Assembly (NCBI GenBank): GCA_964431735.1
Contig: CAYSLJ010000032.1
Span: 1 to 49,814 of the forward strand
Source of the DNA: CALARM01 sp964431735
GTDB taxonomy: Bacteria; Vulcanimicrobiota; SpSt-956; JAKJGF01
Length of the DNA stretch: 49,814 nt
Direction of reading: 5' to 3'
Shown here in pieces: positions 14,506-24,062 of the stretch. Under the pieces are notes generated by a model. It was not told the DNA's origin and ran no database searches. It saw only the letters and a program-made list of their open reading frames with translations. Positions within the stretch are counted from its first letter, which is position 1, and each line of letters begins with the position of its first letter. A program made the position numbers and the translations under genes.

Positions 14506-15362
14506 CTACCAACTATTTAATTCTTCTGTAAATGCCCGTTTAGTTGTGTAGTCTTTTCCTCTCAGGTTTGCGAGATTATCCCTTCCGTCTGCAGTAAAAA
14601 CTATTACTGCATTATTCAGATTTCCTGTTTCTATATATATACTCTTATCACCGGTAACCATGAGAGGATAACATGCCATAGGTGAAGTTGTGCAGGTGTT
14701 CGGATCAATGTCTTTACTTAACATAGTGCCGTAGAATTTAAAATCTTTATTCCCTGTCTGTAGACTGTTTGTCTGTATAAGTATATCATCTTTTGCATAG
14801 ATTATTCCTCTGTAATTTATGTAGGTGCTTGATGAGCTGGCAGACTCTCTATATAACATTCTTACACTTTCTTCCGAAAGGGTTAACATTTTCATATCTT
14901 CACTCGAAGAGATGAAATCAATTGTTTTGTCTGATATAATTCCCCCTGTTCCCGACGGAGTTATACCGAGCCATAATTTATTTCCGTAAATCTTATGATT
15001 GTTAAAATCCAATCTGATCAGTGTGTTTTTCATGTTTTCAGGAAAGTATACTGCAGGTGCGATTTTAGTGCCTCCAGGAGCTGTTTCTGCCTGTCCTATA
15101 ATGTCTGTTTCAAATAATCCGGTAACTGATGGTATATAAATATCATCTTCAAGAGTCATAGTTATTTTCCCTGAAGCCTCTTTTTTCATGGACATAGCCA
15201 GTTCATCTCTGAGAAATTGCTGAAAAGAAGAGTTTGGATCATAATTATATTCCAGAAAATTAATAACAGAACCGATACTATTATAATTCCCATAAGACCT
15301 GTGGATATTACTGTTTCTGCCAGGGTAAAGCCATTATGTTTTTTTATTGTTCTGAAAATCAT
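14506..15362 (-). pseudogene. Prepilin/pseudopilin-like protein gene with a frameshift
   Basis: The ATG at 15362 opens MIFRTIKKHNGFTLAETVIS, a class III type IV prepilin leader with G|FTLxE cleavage, followed by the hydrophobic helix TGLMGIIIVSVLLL. That frame stops at 15186 after 58 codons. The rest of the protein (229 residues from 15195: SMKKEASGKITMTLEDDIYI, later CTTSPMACYPLM) continues in the -1 frame, which is open back to about 15325. The two frames overlap for over 100 bp, so the shift site cannot be placed exactly; the hydrophobic core must be read in the first frame. A real mutation, a sequencing error or programmed slippage are all possible. The soluble part is an unrecognised beta-rich minor-pilin-like domain. 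Confidence 0.65.
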
Positions 15363-15530
15363 ATAAGTCTCCCTCTGCCTTTAAATTAAATTCTATCTGA
15401 TAATATAAAGAAATATTGCTTACATAATAGAATATTTAAATTTATAGAAAAAAGTTTCATCAAATTTTTATTTTTTAAATTTTTTCTGTTGAAGGATAGG
15501 GAGATGAGCATTGAAGAAGCATGCAGAAGC

Positions 15531-16913
15531 TTAAGAATAATCAAGTTTTCTGGTCTTATAAATATTTCCTCTTGACCAGGAAAAGTATATACCTGCCGCA
15601 CAGAGGCAGGAGAAGATAATAAAACATATTTTTATACTCTTCAGAAAAAGGGGATACATTTCAGGTTTTACTGTAGCTGTTCCTATGAAAATGGCAAAAA
15701 CTACTGTTGCAACTGCCATACTTACCAGTTGGCCCAGTACTCTCATTGTTGCCACTGTTCCTGAAGCTATGCCGTAATATTCTTTATCTACAGAACCCAT
15801 TATGGCATTCATATTGGGAGAGGAAAATAGTCCGAAGCCGATACCGAGTATTATTAAAATGAAGATAATAAATATTTTAGATGTGGCAGTGTCTATAAAA
15901 ACTAACATAGACAATCCTGCTACTGTAAGGGTCATCCCTGCAGAAGCAAGAAGACCCGGCTCAAATCTATCAGAGAGTTTTCCGAAAACAGGTGAAAAAA
16001 TGGCCTGCATTACAGGCTGTGTTATCATAATAAGTCCTGCCATATGAGGAGTCATGCCTTTTATATACTGGAGATAGAGACTTAAGAGAAAGGTAATCGC
16101 AAAGGTAGCTCCATAATTTATAAAAGCTGCCAGACTTGAAAAGGTAAAGATTCTGTTCTGTCTGAAAATTTTGACTTCGAAAACAGGATTTTTTACCGAC
16201 ATTTGATGTTTTATAAATAAGATAAGTCCTGATATGCCGGAAATTATTATATAGAAAGCCTCTTTTGCCGGTAACAGGGAAGACCCGTATACGAGTGCCG
16301 TAATGGAAATTCCATATATGACACTTCCTGTAATATCGAATGTTTCTCCCCGTGCATCGGCCCATTCCTGTTTGAAATATTTTATCGTAAGAAATATGGG
16401 AATTATCCAGAGAATTCCGTTAATGAGAAATATAGCCCTCCAGGAAAAATAACTTGTAATAAGTCCTCCCGCAAAAGGGCCGACTGAGCTGCCCGTATAA
16501 ACTGCTGCTACATAAACGCCTATAGCATATCCCCTTTCTTTCGGCGGAAATATTGAAGTGAGAATTGCCATGCCTGTAGTTGACCCCAGAGCGCTTCCCG
16601 CGCCCTGAAGGATTCTCAGCATTATAAGCATATCGATGGAATTTGACGATGCTATAATAATTGATGCAATGGCAAATAAGATATTGCCGAGATTGAAAAG
16701 TTTTTTTCTTCCGTATATGTCGGAAAGTTTGCCGCATGGAAGTAAAAATACAGCTATGGCAAGGAGATATGCAGTGCCGACCCAGCTCAGAGTTACTGCG
16801 TCTGTGGAAAATTCCTTCTGAATTGCAGGAAGGGCTATGTTTACGGATGATGCCATAAAGGGCGATATGAATGACGGGATACACATAATAAACAGTATGA
16901 GATTTTTATTCAT
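15531..16913 (-). CDS. MFS multidrug exporter, DHA2/EmrB-like
   Basis: The 460-residue polytopic protein begins with helix 1 (MASSVNIALPAIQKEF). Motif A is GKLSDIYGRKKLF, between helices 2 and 3. The antiporter motif C region is AVYTGSSVGPFAGGLI (residues about 135-150), and the second-half motif is GKLSDRFEPG. The sequence and length fit the 14-helix DHA2 group. It probably exports organic cations or drugs by proton antiport; the specificity is unknown. It is separated by about 170 bp from the prepilin gene on the same strand and by 510 bp of repeat-rich DNA from the kinases. Confidence 0.85.
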   Translation of the reverse strand: MNKNLILFIMCIPSFISPFMASSVNIALPAIQKEFSTDAVTLSWVGTAYLLAIAVFLLPCGKLSDIYGRKKLFNLGNILFAIASIIIASSNSIDMLIMLRILQGAGSALGSTTGMAILTSIFPPKERGYAIGVYVAAVYTGSSVGPFAGGLITSYFSWRAIFLINGILWIIPIFLTIKYFKQEWADARGETFDITGSVIYGISITALVYGSSLLPAKEAFYIIISGISGLILFIKHQMSVKNPVFEVKIFRQNRIFTFSSLAAFINYGATFAITFLLSLYLQYIKGMTPHMAGLIMITQPVMQAIFSPVFGKLSDRFEPGLLASAGMTLTVAGLSMLVFIDTATSKIFIIFILIILGIGFGLFSSPNMNAIMGSVDKEYYGIASGTVATMRVLGQLVSMAVATVVFAIFIGTATVKPEMYPLFLKSIKICFIIFSCLCAAGIYFSWSRGNIYKTRKLDYS

Positions 16914-17423
16914 TCCCCTGTATATAAACCCCTTCCTGAGGAGATGTATGTTTTTTTATATTATATCATATTTCAGATAGAAATTAATTACTTCGTGACG
17001 CGTAACGCGTGACGCGTGACGGATTTAATCCCGTTTCTGTCTCTATGACGGGATTACTTTTTTGCGTAATACCAGTTCGCTATCAATTTTAATATTATAA
17101 ATCTCCTGGCTTTGCCTGCCTGGTGCTCCTCCGAAAAAAATCTAAACTGGAACAGGCATATTTGTTAGAGCTTACATCATGCCACTTTGCATTATATTTT
17201 ATTTAAATAGACTTGTGCCGCCGTGATATTTTTTTCTCCGGCTCACCAGTCAGTCAAAGCACTATAGTTGATAGCCAAATGGTATAACTCCTGATTATAG
17301 TTACTTTCATAACTTATTAGAAATTAAGTGATTCGTGACGCGTGACGCGTAACGCGTGACGCGAGGATTATTTGTAATTTGTTATGAACTACACTATAAA
17401 ATGGTTTGCCGGCACGAAAAGAT
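16914..17423. repeat. 510-bp gene-free region with two heptamer arrays
   Basis: Four heptamers lie at 16994-17021 (CGTGACG, CGTAACG, CGTGACG, CGTGACG) and four more at 17334-17361, the latter ending in GCGAGGA. Between them is unremarkable A/T-rich DNA with a pair of short G+C-rich words. No gene or RNA was recognised. Confidence 0.75.
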
Positions 17424-18935
17424 TCACCTGACTATTAATCCTTCTCCCGGGCTGTATTGAGGATACCCCCTTCCCATTCCGGCGGGCATATGATTATTTA
17501 CGCACCATATGGTAAAATTATTACCATTACGTGATATTTTATATTCATAAACGGAAGAATCCTGCCTGTATACTCCAACGAAAAGATCACCTGAACCGGC
17601 AGGGCAGACAGGTATTATTTTTATATATGGTCCTCCTTCCTTTTCTTTTACGAGTATGTTCAGGTCGGCAGGATATTTATTCTTGTTATCTTCTGCATAC
17701 AGTTCCAGTGCCGTAGCAATATTTTTTATATTACTCTCACATGCAGCGATCTGTCCGCTCACTCTTGCTTTCAGAAAATTTGGAATAATCATACAGGAGA
17801 TTATTATAAATACAACGGTAATAATTATATTACATCCGATACCGTCACCTGCCGGTTCACAGTATATATCTTTTTTCGCTTTCCATGAAGCTATTATGCC
17901 GGTAATTATACCTGCTACAGGGCATAAGTACATAATTATGAGTAAAATCCATATTACTGTAGAGACTATTTTAACTGCTGTCTCATGCTTCATTATTAAA
18001 TTTGCATATGCTATAGTTAACAGAATTATTATAAAAGGGATTGCACCGGCAATACAGGCAAGTTTCTTGCTTATTGCTGCCAATTTGTTCGGATTTTTCT
18101 GTGGTTTTTCATCTTCAATGGAAATATTTGCATATTTTGCGAGTATTTCTTTAAATTCCTGTACACTTATATATCTCTTCAGAGGATTCAGTTCTATGGC
18201 TCTTTTTACTATTACTTCCAGTTCTTTCGAAATATTATCGTTCAGGGATCTCATAGAAGGGAAAGTGAGAGGTTTTAATGACGGGTCATATTTAGTAAGC
18301 ATCTGAAATAATATGACTCCCAGTGCAAATACATCTGTCTGAGGGGTGGACCTCCCTCTGCCTTTGTATTGCTCCGGCGCGGCATATCCGGGCGAACCGT
18401 AGTTGAAAGTATCCTGTTCTTTATCGGGATTATAGTAACGGGCAATGCCGAAATCTACGAGAACCGGTTTCCCGTCAGGTTTTATAATAATATTTGCCGG
18501 CTTTAAATCCCTGTAGACTATGGGCTGATGAAAAGAATTATGGAGATAGTCCAGAATATCTGCAAGTCCTGCAGTCCATTTTATGGCATCATATTCTTTT
18601 ATCGGTCCTTCTGAAGCATTTACAATTTCCTCCAGTGTTTTCCCCTCTATATAGTCCATAGTCAGATAATCGTTCCCGTCCTGAGAAAAAACGCCGTACA
18701 TCTTCGGAACTCCCGGATGATTTATTTTTGCCATGAATTCCGCTTCTCTGTGGAATATTTCCTTCGCAGTGGAAATATCAAGGCCTGCTTCCTGTGAAAA
18801 ATTCAATTCCTTTACGACAAATTTTTTCTTATCTTTAATTCTTTCCACAAGATAGACATTCCCCATAGATCCTTTACCGAGCAGATTTGCCACTCTGTAG
18901 ATATTGTTTAGAACCTTTCCTGTTTCCAGTGTCAT
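17424..18935 (-). CDS. Ser/Thr kinase with membrane helices and C-terminal pseudopilin-like domain (1)
   Basis: The 503-residue protein has an N-terminal Hanks-type kinase (residues about 12-270): LLGKGSMGNVYLVE glycine loop, VVKEL lysine, VYRDLKPANIII catalytic loop, VDFGIARYY, and GYAAPEQYKG. Membrane segments follow at about 295-400. The tail reads VVFIIISCMIIPNFLKARVS, SNIKNIATALELYAEDN and YP, then a small domain ending GYPQYSPGEGLIVR. The IPNFLKAR and ATALExY-x-x-DN-x-x-YP pattern is that of GspG/PilA pseudopilins, but without a cleavable FTLxE leader. The kinase faces the cytoplasm and the pilin-like domain the outside. It starts 33 bp after kinase 2 stops, so they share an operon. GAGGTAAAACAT precedes the ATG. 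Confidence 0.85.
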   Translation of the reverse strand: MTLETGKVLNNIYRVANLLGKGSMGNVYLVERIKDKKKFVVKELNFSQEAGLDISTAKEIFHREAEFMAKINHPGVPKMYGVFSQDGNDYLTMDYIEGKTLEEIVNASEGPIKEYDAIKWTAGLADILDYLHNSFHQPIVYRDLKPANIIIKPDGKPVLVDFGIARYYNPDKEQDTFNYGSPGYAAPEQYKGRGRSTPQTDVFALGVILFQMLTKYDPSLKPLTFPSMRSLNDNISKELEVIVKRAIELNPLKRYISVQEFKEILAKYANISIEDEKPQKNPNKLAAISKKLACIAGAIPFIIILLTIAYANLIMKHETAVKIVSTVIWILLIIMYLCPVAGIITGIIASWKAKKDIYCEPAGDGIGCNIIITVVFIIISCMIIPNFLKARVSGQIAACESNIKNIATALELYAEDNKNKYPADLNILVKEKEGGPYIKIIPVCPAGSGDLFVGVYRQDSSVYEYKISRNGNNFTIWCVNNHMPAGMGRGYPQYSPGEGLIVR

Positions 18936-18967
18936 ATGTTTTACCTCATTTCATTTGTGCTGAAAAA

Positions 18968-21013
18968 TTATCTGAGTATTAATCCCTTATATGGATTGTA
19001 CTGAGGATATCCTGAAGCTGTGCCGACATCCTGATGAAATTGGATGCACCATGCAGTAAAATTTTTAAAATCTTCTGAAACAGTGTATTCATAAGAAGTA
19101 AGATGTTTTTTATCGTAAATTTTCCTGCTTCTCAGACAATCAGGAATTTTACTTATATAAGGCTTTTTATTCTTTGATATGTCGAGCAGTTTATAAAAGC
19201 CGTCAGGATAGAGTCCGTCGTTATCCGTTGCATACATTTCCAGAGCTGTTGCCAGATTTTTTAAATTATCCTCACATAAACAATAAACGTTCATTGCACG
19301 TGCGCCAAAAATCCGTGGAACGATCATGATGGAAAATACCATGAGGAGAATGATAGATACGGACAGGCTGTAATCAATAAATTTAACCGCCCTGGTTCCA
19401 TATGTTTCCTGAATATCTCCTTCTCTTTTAATGAGAAAAATCAGCCATAATAACGAACATAACATAGTTAATAAGAAAGTGATGAGTGTAAATTCTTTAA
19501 TAAGAGAGTAGTATCTGTAATCCATAATTACAGAGAAAATATATAGCCACGATAATATTATTGCTGTCATTCTCATTACCCTGCATGACCTGTCCCATTT
19601 TGAAGTGGAATTATCTGCTCTGTTTTGCCCTGTCATTTTCTCTGCTATAAAGGTAAAAATTAATGTTACGACAAAGGTTATTGCCGGGATTATGAATATA
19701 ATAGATATGGTAAAAAATATACGGTTCATAATGTCATGAGCATTTTGTAGATCAGGTATCAATAGAGCTGCTACCAGTAATAAGAAGCAGGCTAATATCG
19801 ATAAAAACATTATAACTGCCGACACTTTTATAAGATTTGCTCCTTTTTCTGCTATTCCCGGTATAATACCAGATCTGTTCTGTCCTGAACAAGAAATAGA
19901 CCTGTCACCTGTATTTTGTTCTGTTATTTTCTCTGTCAAAGAGATAAAGAATGATATTATAGAAGTTGCGACTGTTGAAATTATGAAAGCAGGCACGATA
20001 ATCTGACTTATATCATAACTCAGATTATTATCATATACATTCAGAAGATTCATTAATATCATTGATATAGTTACTAATAACAGGGAAAGGCCTGATAAAA
20101 CCATTATGGCTGCCGGCACTTTTATGAGACTTCCTGCGATTTTTGCAATATCCGGTCTCTCTATGTGTTCTTCTGTCCATATAATATGTTTTTCTTCCGT
20201 ATCTTTAAGATATTTCTGAAGTATTTCTTTAAATTCCCTCATACTGATATATCTGTTCATCGGTTCTAACTGTATTGCTTTAAAGACTGTACTTTCAAGC
20301 TCGTCGCTTATATTGGAATTTAAACTCTTCATAGAAGGAAACTGGAGCGGTTTAACTGAAGGATCATATCCTGTGAGCATCTGAAACAGTATGGCTCCCA
20401 GGCCGAATATGTCACTCTGAGGCGTGGACTGGCCTTTCCCTTTATACTGTTCAGGAGCGGCATAGCCGGGAGTTCCGTAGTTGAAGGTATCGGAACTCTT
20501 ATCGGGGTTATAATAACGGGCAATACCGAAATCTACAAGAACAGGTTTACCGTCAGGGTTTATAATAATATTTGAAGGTTTTAAGTCTCTATAGACTAAA
20601 GGTTTCTGGAAGGAATTATGGAGGTAATCGATAATCTCTGCTATTTGAATGGCCCATGTTATGGCTTTGTTTTTTTCTACCGGCTTTTTTGAAGAATTTA
20701 TAATTTCCTCGAGGGTCTTACCTTCTATATAATCCATGGTGAGATATTCTTTACCGTTCTGAGAAAAAACTCCGTATGTCTTCGGAACTCCCGGATGGTC
20801 AAAATTTTCCATAAATCCCGCTTCTCTCTGAAATATGTCTTTTGCAGCGGAAATATCAAGACCTGCTTCCGGTGAAAAATTCAGTTCCTTTACGACGAAT
20901 TTTTTATCATCTTCGATTCTTTCCACAAGATATACATTCCCCATAGAGCCTTTACCGAGAAGTTTTACCACTCTGTATATATCATTGAGGACTGTCCCTG
21001 TTTCCAGCATCAT
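18968..21013 (-). CDS. Ser/Thr kinase with membrane helices and C-terminal pseudopilin-like domain (2)
   Basis: The 681-residue paralogue is the longest of the four. The kinase domain (about 13-270) is complete: LLGKGSMGNVYLVE, VVKEL, VYRDLKPSNIII, VDFGIARYY, GYAAPEQYKGKGQ. A middle part of about 300 residues contains roughly eight hydrophobic segments in two similar blocks, each preceded by an EK(I/M)TGQN-type stretch, suggesting internal duplication. The tail has SIMIVPRIFGARAM, EDNLKNLATALEMYATDN and YP, ending GYPQYNPYKGLILR. VPRIFGAR replaces the IPNFLKAR of the relatives. It starts 14 bp after the ankyrin gene stops, so ankyrin, kinase 2 and kinase 1 form an operon. Confidence 0.83.
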   Translation of the reverse strand: MMLETGTVLNDIYRVVKLLGKGSMGNVYLVERIEDDKKFVVKELNFSPEAGLDISAAKDIFQREAGFMENFDHPGVPKTYGVFSQNGKEYLTMDYIEGKTLEEIINSSKKPVEKNKAITWAIQIAEIIDYLHNSFQKPLVYRDLKPSNIIINPDGKPVLVDFGIARYYNPDKSSDTFNYGTPGYAAPEQYKGKGQSTPQSDIFGLGAILFQMLTGYDPSVKPLQFPSMKSLNSNISDELESTVFKAIQLEPMNRYISMREFKEILQKYLKDTEEKHIIWTEEHIERPDIAKIAGSLIKVPAAIMVLSGLSLLLVTISMILMNLLNVYDNNLSYDISQIIVPAFIISTVATSIISFFISLTEKITEQNTGDRSISCSGQNRSGIIPGIAEKGANLIKVSAVIMFLSILACFLLLVAALLIPDLQNAHDIMNRIFFTISIIFIIPAITFVVTLIFTFIAEKMTGQNRADNSTSKWDRSCRVMRMTAIILSWLYIFSVIMDYRYYSLIKEFTLITFLLTMLCSLLWLIFLIKREGDIQETYGTRAVKFIDYSLSVSIILLMVFSIMIVPRIFGARAMNVYCLCEDNLKNLATALEMYATDNDGLYPDGFYKLLDISKNKKPYISKIPDCLRSRKIYDKKHLTSYEYTVSEDFKNFTAWCIQFHQDVGTASGYPQYNPYKGLILR

Positions 21014-21027
21014 AAATTTTAGCCTTT

Positions 21028-21888
21028 CTACTCGTCCTCTCCGGCGTTATGGGCGATAAGCAGATCTATTATATCCTGATTACCCATCTGTCTTGCTATT
21101 TTTAGAGGACTTTCATTTTTATTGTCTTTCACGTTAATATCTGCTCCCTTTAATATTAAAAGTTCTGCTACGTCTTTTGAAAAATTGGACATTGCTGCAA
21201 AATGGAGAGGTGTTAACCCGTCATTGCTTTTAACATTAATATCAGTACCGAGGGACAGCAGAAACTCTGTCAAATCTTTTTTACCGCTGTATGCAGCACA
21301 GTGGAGGGCCGTCCATCCGTATTTATTTACACTGTTAATATCTGCTCCTCTGTCGAGTAAAAATTTCACAAGTTCTATTGAACCGCTGTTTGCTGCACAG
21401 TGTAACAGATTTTTACCGTAGTCACTTCTGACATTGATGTCTGCCCCTTTACTCAGCAAAAATTCTATAAGTTCCTTTGAGCCTTTTTCTGCGGCACAAT
21501 GTATGGGAGTTATTCCATAAATATCTCTGGCATTGATGTCTGCTCCTTCAGATACCAGGATATCTACGATTTCCCTGAAACCGTCTGTTGTACACAGTAA
21601 AGCATGATGCAAGGCTGTTTGACCGTAATTATCCCTGTCATTAATATCTGCACCTCTGGATATTAACATATTTACCGCTTCTATTGAAGCTATAAATGAT
21701 GCCCAGTGGAGCAGTGTCATGCCATTACAATCTTTTTCATTGATAAGGGACGGATCTTCTGAAATTGCCTTCTCGACCAGTGAAAGCTCTCCTGATTTTA
21801 AAGCATCATGAATTTCATCTGCTCTACAGGTGAGTGCTGTTAATATGAGAAAAATAAAGGTTAACAAAAAATAAATAAATAAGTTCAT
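21028..21888 (-). CDS. Secreted ankyrin-repeat protein
   Basis: The ATG at 21888 has CAGGAGGTACA upstream. Residues 1-23 are a signal peptide (LFIYFLLTFIFLILTALTCR). Seven ankyrin repeats follow from about residue 28, each near 33 residues and with the consensus G-x-TPLHxAA and GADIN, for example DNYGQTALHHAL, YGWTALHCAAYSG and NDGLTPLHFAAMS. The protein ends NAGEDE. It is a protein-binding solenoid that would act outside the cytoplasm. The gene heads an operon with two kinases whose pilin-like tails face the same compartment, so it may be their ligand or scaffold (inference). Confidence 0.88.
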   Translation of the reverse strand: MNLFIYFLLTFIFLILTALTCRADEIHDALKSGELSLVEKAISEDPSLINEKDCNGMTLLHWASFIASIEAVNMLISRGADINDRDNYGQTALHHALLCTTDGFREIVDILVSEGADINARDIYGITPIHCAAEKGSKELIEFLLSKGADINVRSDYGKNLLHCAANSGSIELVKFLLDRGADINSVNKYGWTALHCAAYSGKKDLTEFLLSLGTDINVKSNDGLTPLHFAAMSNFSKDVAELLILKGADINVKDNKNESPLKIARQMGNQDIIDLLIAHNAGEDE

Positions 21889-21921
21889 TGTCCAATGTAC
21901 CTCCTGACGTAAAATTAAGAA

Positions 21922-22026
21922 TTACTGACCTGAGAATAAGCATGTAATAAAAGTTTTCTTCCCGTCACGCGTTACGCGTTACGCATCACGAGAAGTGTAT
22001 ATGTATTATTTATGCTCATCCCTGAA
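21922..22026 (-). repeat. Composite repeat family A, inverted full copy
   Basis: TTACTGACCTGAGAATAAGC, then a heptamer array at 21962-21989 and the far arm TTATGCTCATCCCTGAA. It is the reverse of the elements at 34278, 44839 and 49157, and lies between the ankyrin start and kinase 3. Confidence 0.7.
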
Positions 22027-22076
22027 TTTTATGCTATAACCTGATCATACGATTATGAGTTTTCAGGTCAAAGAAT

Positions 22077-23882
22077 TTATCTGATAATTAACCCCTGATA
22101 CGGATTATATTGTGGATATCCCTCTTCCATACCGCAATCAAGATGATTTTGAATACACCACATTGTAAAATTTTTACAATCCTCTGACCTGATATATTTA
22201 TAAGAAGTAAGATTTTTTCTGTTATGAGATAGATTGCTTTTTTTACAATCAGGAATCTTGCTCATATAAGGGCTTTTATTCTTTGATATTTCGAGCAGTT
22301 TATAAAACCCTTCAGGATAGAGGCCGTTGTTCTCCGTTGCATAAACCTCCATAGCAGTTGCCAGATCTTTTATCTGTGACTCACAGTAACATAAATGTCC
22401 GGATGCGCGTGCTTTCAGAAAATTTGGAACTATTATATAAGACAACAGGGTGAAAATAATAATAGTTACAGCCATTTCTGTATCGCTGAACCTGACCGTT
22501 CTTATTGATGGGCTTCTACCGGTTTGTGAAATATCGTCTTTTCTTTTGGCAATAAGGATAAACCAGATTACTGTAAAGAAAATAATCAAGAAAAAAATAA
22601 TAATCCAGGCTGTTTCAAGATTTTTACGGGCAGGCCATGGTATAAAAAACATATTATATAAAGCTACTATATATGACCAGAATAGAATTATTGTTATCAT
22701 TTTTATTATAATGCATGGTCTGTTCCATCCTGAAAAGTATATGGAATTTTCAGAAACGAAAGCATCTTTTTTCCCTGCTGAGATTATTTCCGCCATAGAG
22801 ACAAAGAATGATAGTGCAGAGAGACTTACTAAGGAAAGTATTAACGTAGCCAGCATAAATATCTGGACATAAACGACAGGATCCTTTTCGACTGGATATG
22901 GTACCAATATAGCTAAGAATAGCAATAAAAATGCCGAGAAACCCATAATGGTTGCCGGCACTTTTATAAACCTTTCCGCTCTTTCTGCCAGAGCTGATAT
23001 ACCGGTACGGTTTTCATATGTTTTCGCCGCTTTGCCCGGGCTTTTCCCCTTTTCACCTTCTCCGTAATTTGTTATATTATATTTCTGAAGCACTTCTTTA
23101 AATTCCGCCATGCTTATATATCTTTTCAGAGGGTCCAACTGTATGGCTTTAAAGACTGTACTCTCAAGTTCATCAGATATAAGAGGATTCAAAGATTTCA
23201 TGGAAGGAAACTGTAATGGTTTTAATGACGGGTCATATTTAGTAAGCATCTGAAACAATATGACTCCCAGACCGAATATGTCGCTCTGGGGTGTGGACTG
23301 GCCTTTCCCTTTATACTGCTCCGGTGCCGCATATCCCGGTGTTCCGTAGTTAAATGTATCGGAAGTCTTATCGGGATTATAGTAACGGGCAATGCCGAAA
23401 TCTACAAGGACAGGTTTCCCGTCGGGTTTTATAATAATATTTGACGGTTTTAAGTCTCTGTAAACTAAAGGTTTCTGAAAAGAATTATGGAGGTAATCGA
23501 TAATCTCTGCAATCTCTATGGTCCATGTTATTGCTTTGTTTTTTTCTATTGCTTTCCAGGAAGAATTTATAATTTCTTCCAGTGTTTTCCCTTCTATATA
23601 GTCCATAGTGAGATATTCTTTACCGTTTTGAGAAAAAACCCCGTACATCTTCGGAATCCCCGGATGGTCAAATTTTGCCATGAATTCCGCTTCTCTTCGA
23701 AAGATTTCCAGGCCATCATCATAATTTAAAATTGCATCTTTTGAAAATGTGAGTTCCTTTACTACGAATTTTTTATCATCTTCGATTCTTTCCACAAGAT
23801 AAACATTACCCATGGAGCCTTTCCCCAGGAGTTTCACTACTCTGTAGATATCATTGAGAACAGTTCCTGCTTCCAGTGTCAT
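22077..23882 (-). CDS. Ser/Thr kinase with membrane helices and C-terminal pseudopilin-like domain (3)
   Basis: The 601-residue paralogue has TGGAGGTAAACAT before its ATG. The kinase domain (about 13-270) is intact, with LLGKGSMGNVYLVE, VVKEL, VYRDLKPSNIII, VDFGIARYY and GYAAPEQYKG. A linker (GEGEKGKSPGKAAKTYE) and about five or six membrane segments lie between 300 and 475. The tail reads FTLLSYIIVPNFLKARASG, SQIKDLATAMEVYATENN, YP, and ends GYPQYNPYQGLIIR. The kinase domains of copies 2 and 3 are much more alike than their membrane parts, pointing to recent duplication and domain shuffling. It lies 188 bp upstream of the ankyrin operon across a repeat. Confidence 0.85.
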   Translation of the reverse strand: MTLEAGTVLNDIYRVVKLLGKGSMGNVYLVERIEDDKKFVVKELTFSKDAILNYDDGLEIFRREAEFMAKFDHPGIPKMYGVFSQNGKEYLTMDYIEGKTLEEIINSSWKAIEKNKAITWTIEIAEIIDYLHNSFQKPLVYRDLKPSNIIIKPDGKPVLVDFGIARYYNPDKTSDTFNYGTPGYAAPEQYKGKGQSTPQSDIFGLGVILFQMLTKYDPSLKPLQFPSMKSLNPLISDELESTVFKAIQLDPLKRYISMAEFKEVLQKYNITNYGEGEKGKSPGKAAKTYENRTGISALAERAERFIKVPATIMGFSAFLLLFLAILVPYPVEKDPVVYVQIFMLATLILSLVSLSALSFFVSMAEIISAGKKDAFVSENSIYFSGWNRPCIIIKMITIILFWSYIVALYNMFFIPWPARKNLETAWIIIFFLIIFFTVIWFILIAKRKDDISQTGRSPSIRTVRFSDTEMAVTIIIFTLLSYIIVPNFLKARASGHLCYCESQIKDLATAMEVYATENNGLYPEGFYKLLEISKNKSPYMSKIPDCKKSNLSHNRKNLTSYKYIRSEDCKNFTMWCIQNHLDCGMEEGYPQYNPYQGLIIR

Positions 23883-23936
23883 ATGTTTACCTCCAGAAAT
23901 ATTATATCATGGGGTTTGGGATAGAGGGTCATAGTT

Positions 23937-24062
23937 CGTGACGCGTAACGCGTAACGCGTGACGGGTGGTTCGTGATGCGTGATGCGTGATGCGTGTTTT
24001 CACCGGTACCGGACGACCACAGGGAGGGGCGCCCATACTTTTCACTTTTCACTTTTCACTAC
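23937..24062 (-). repeat. Composite repeat family C, copy 2, with two heptamer types
   Basis: On the minus strand the zwf stop TAG (24059-24061) is followed without a gap by TGAAAAG x3, then GGGCGCCCCTCCC, a GTCGTCCGGTACCGG palindromic block and CACGCATCACGCATCACGC. A CGTGACG/CGTAACG array (23938-23965) closes the block. Confidence 0.7.
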
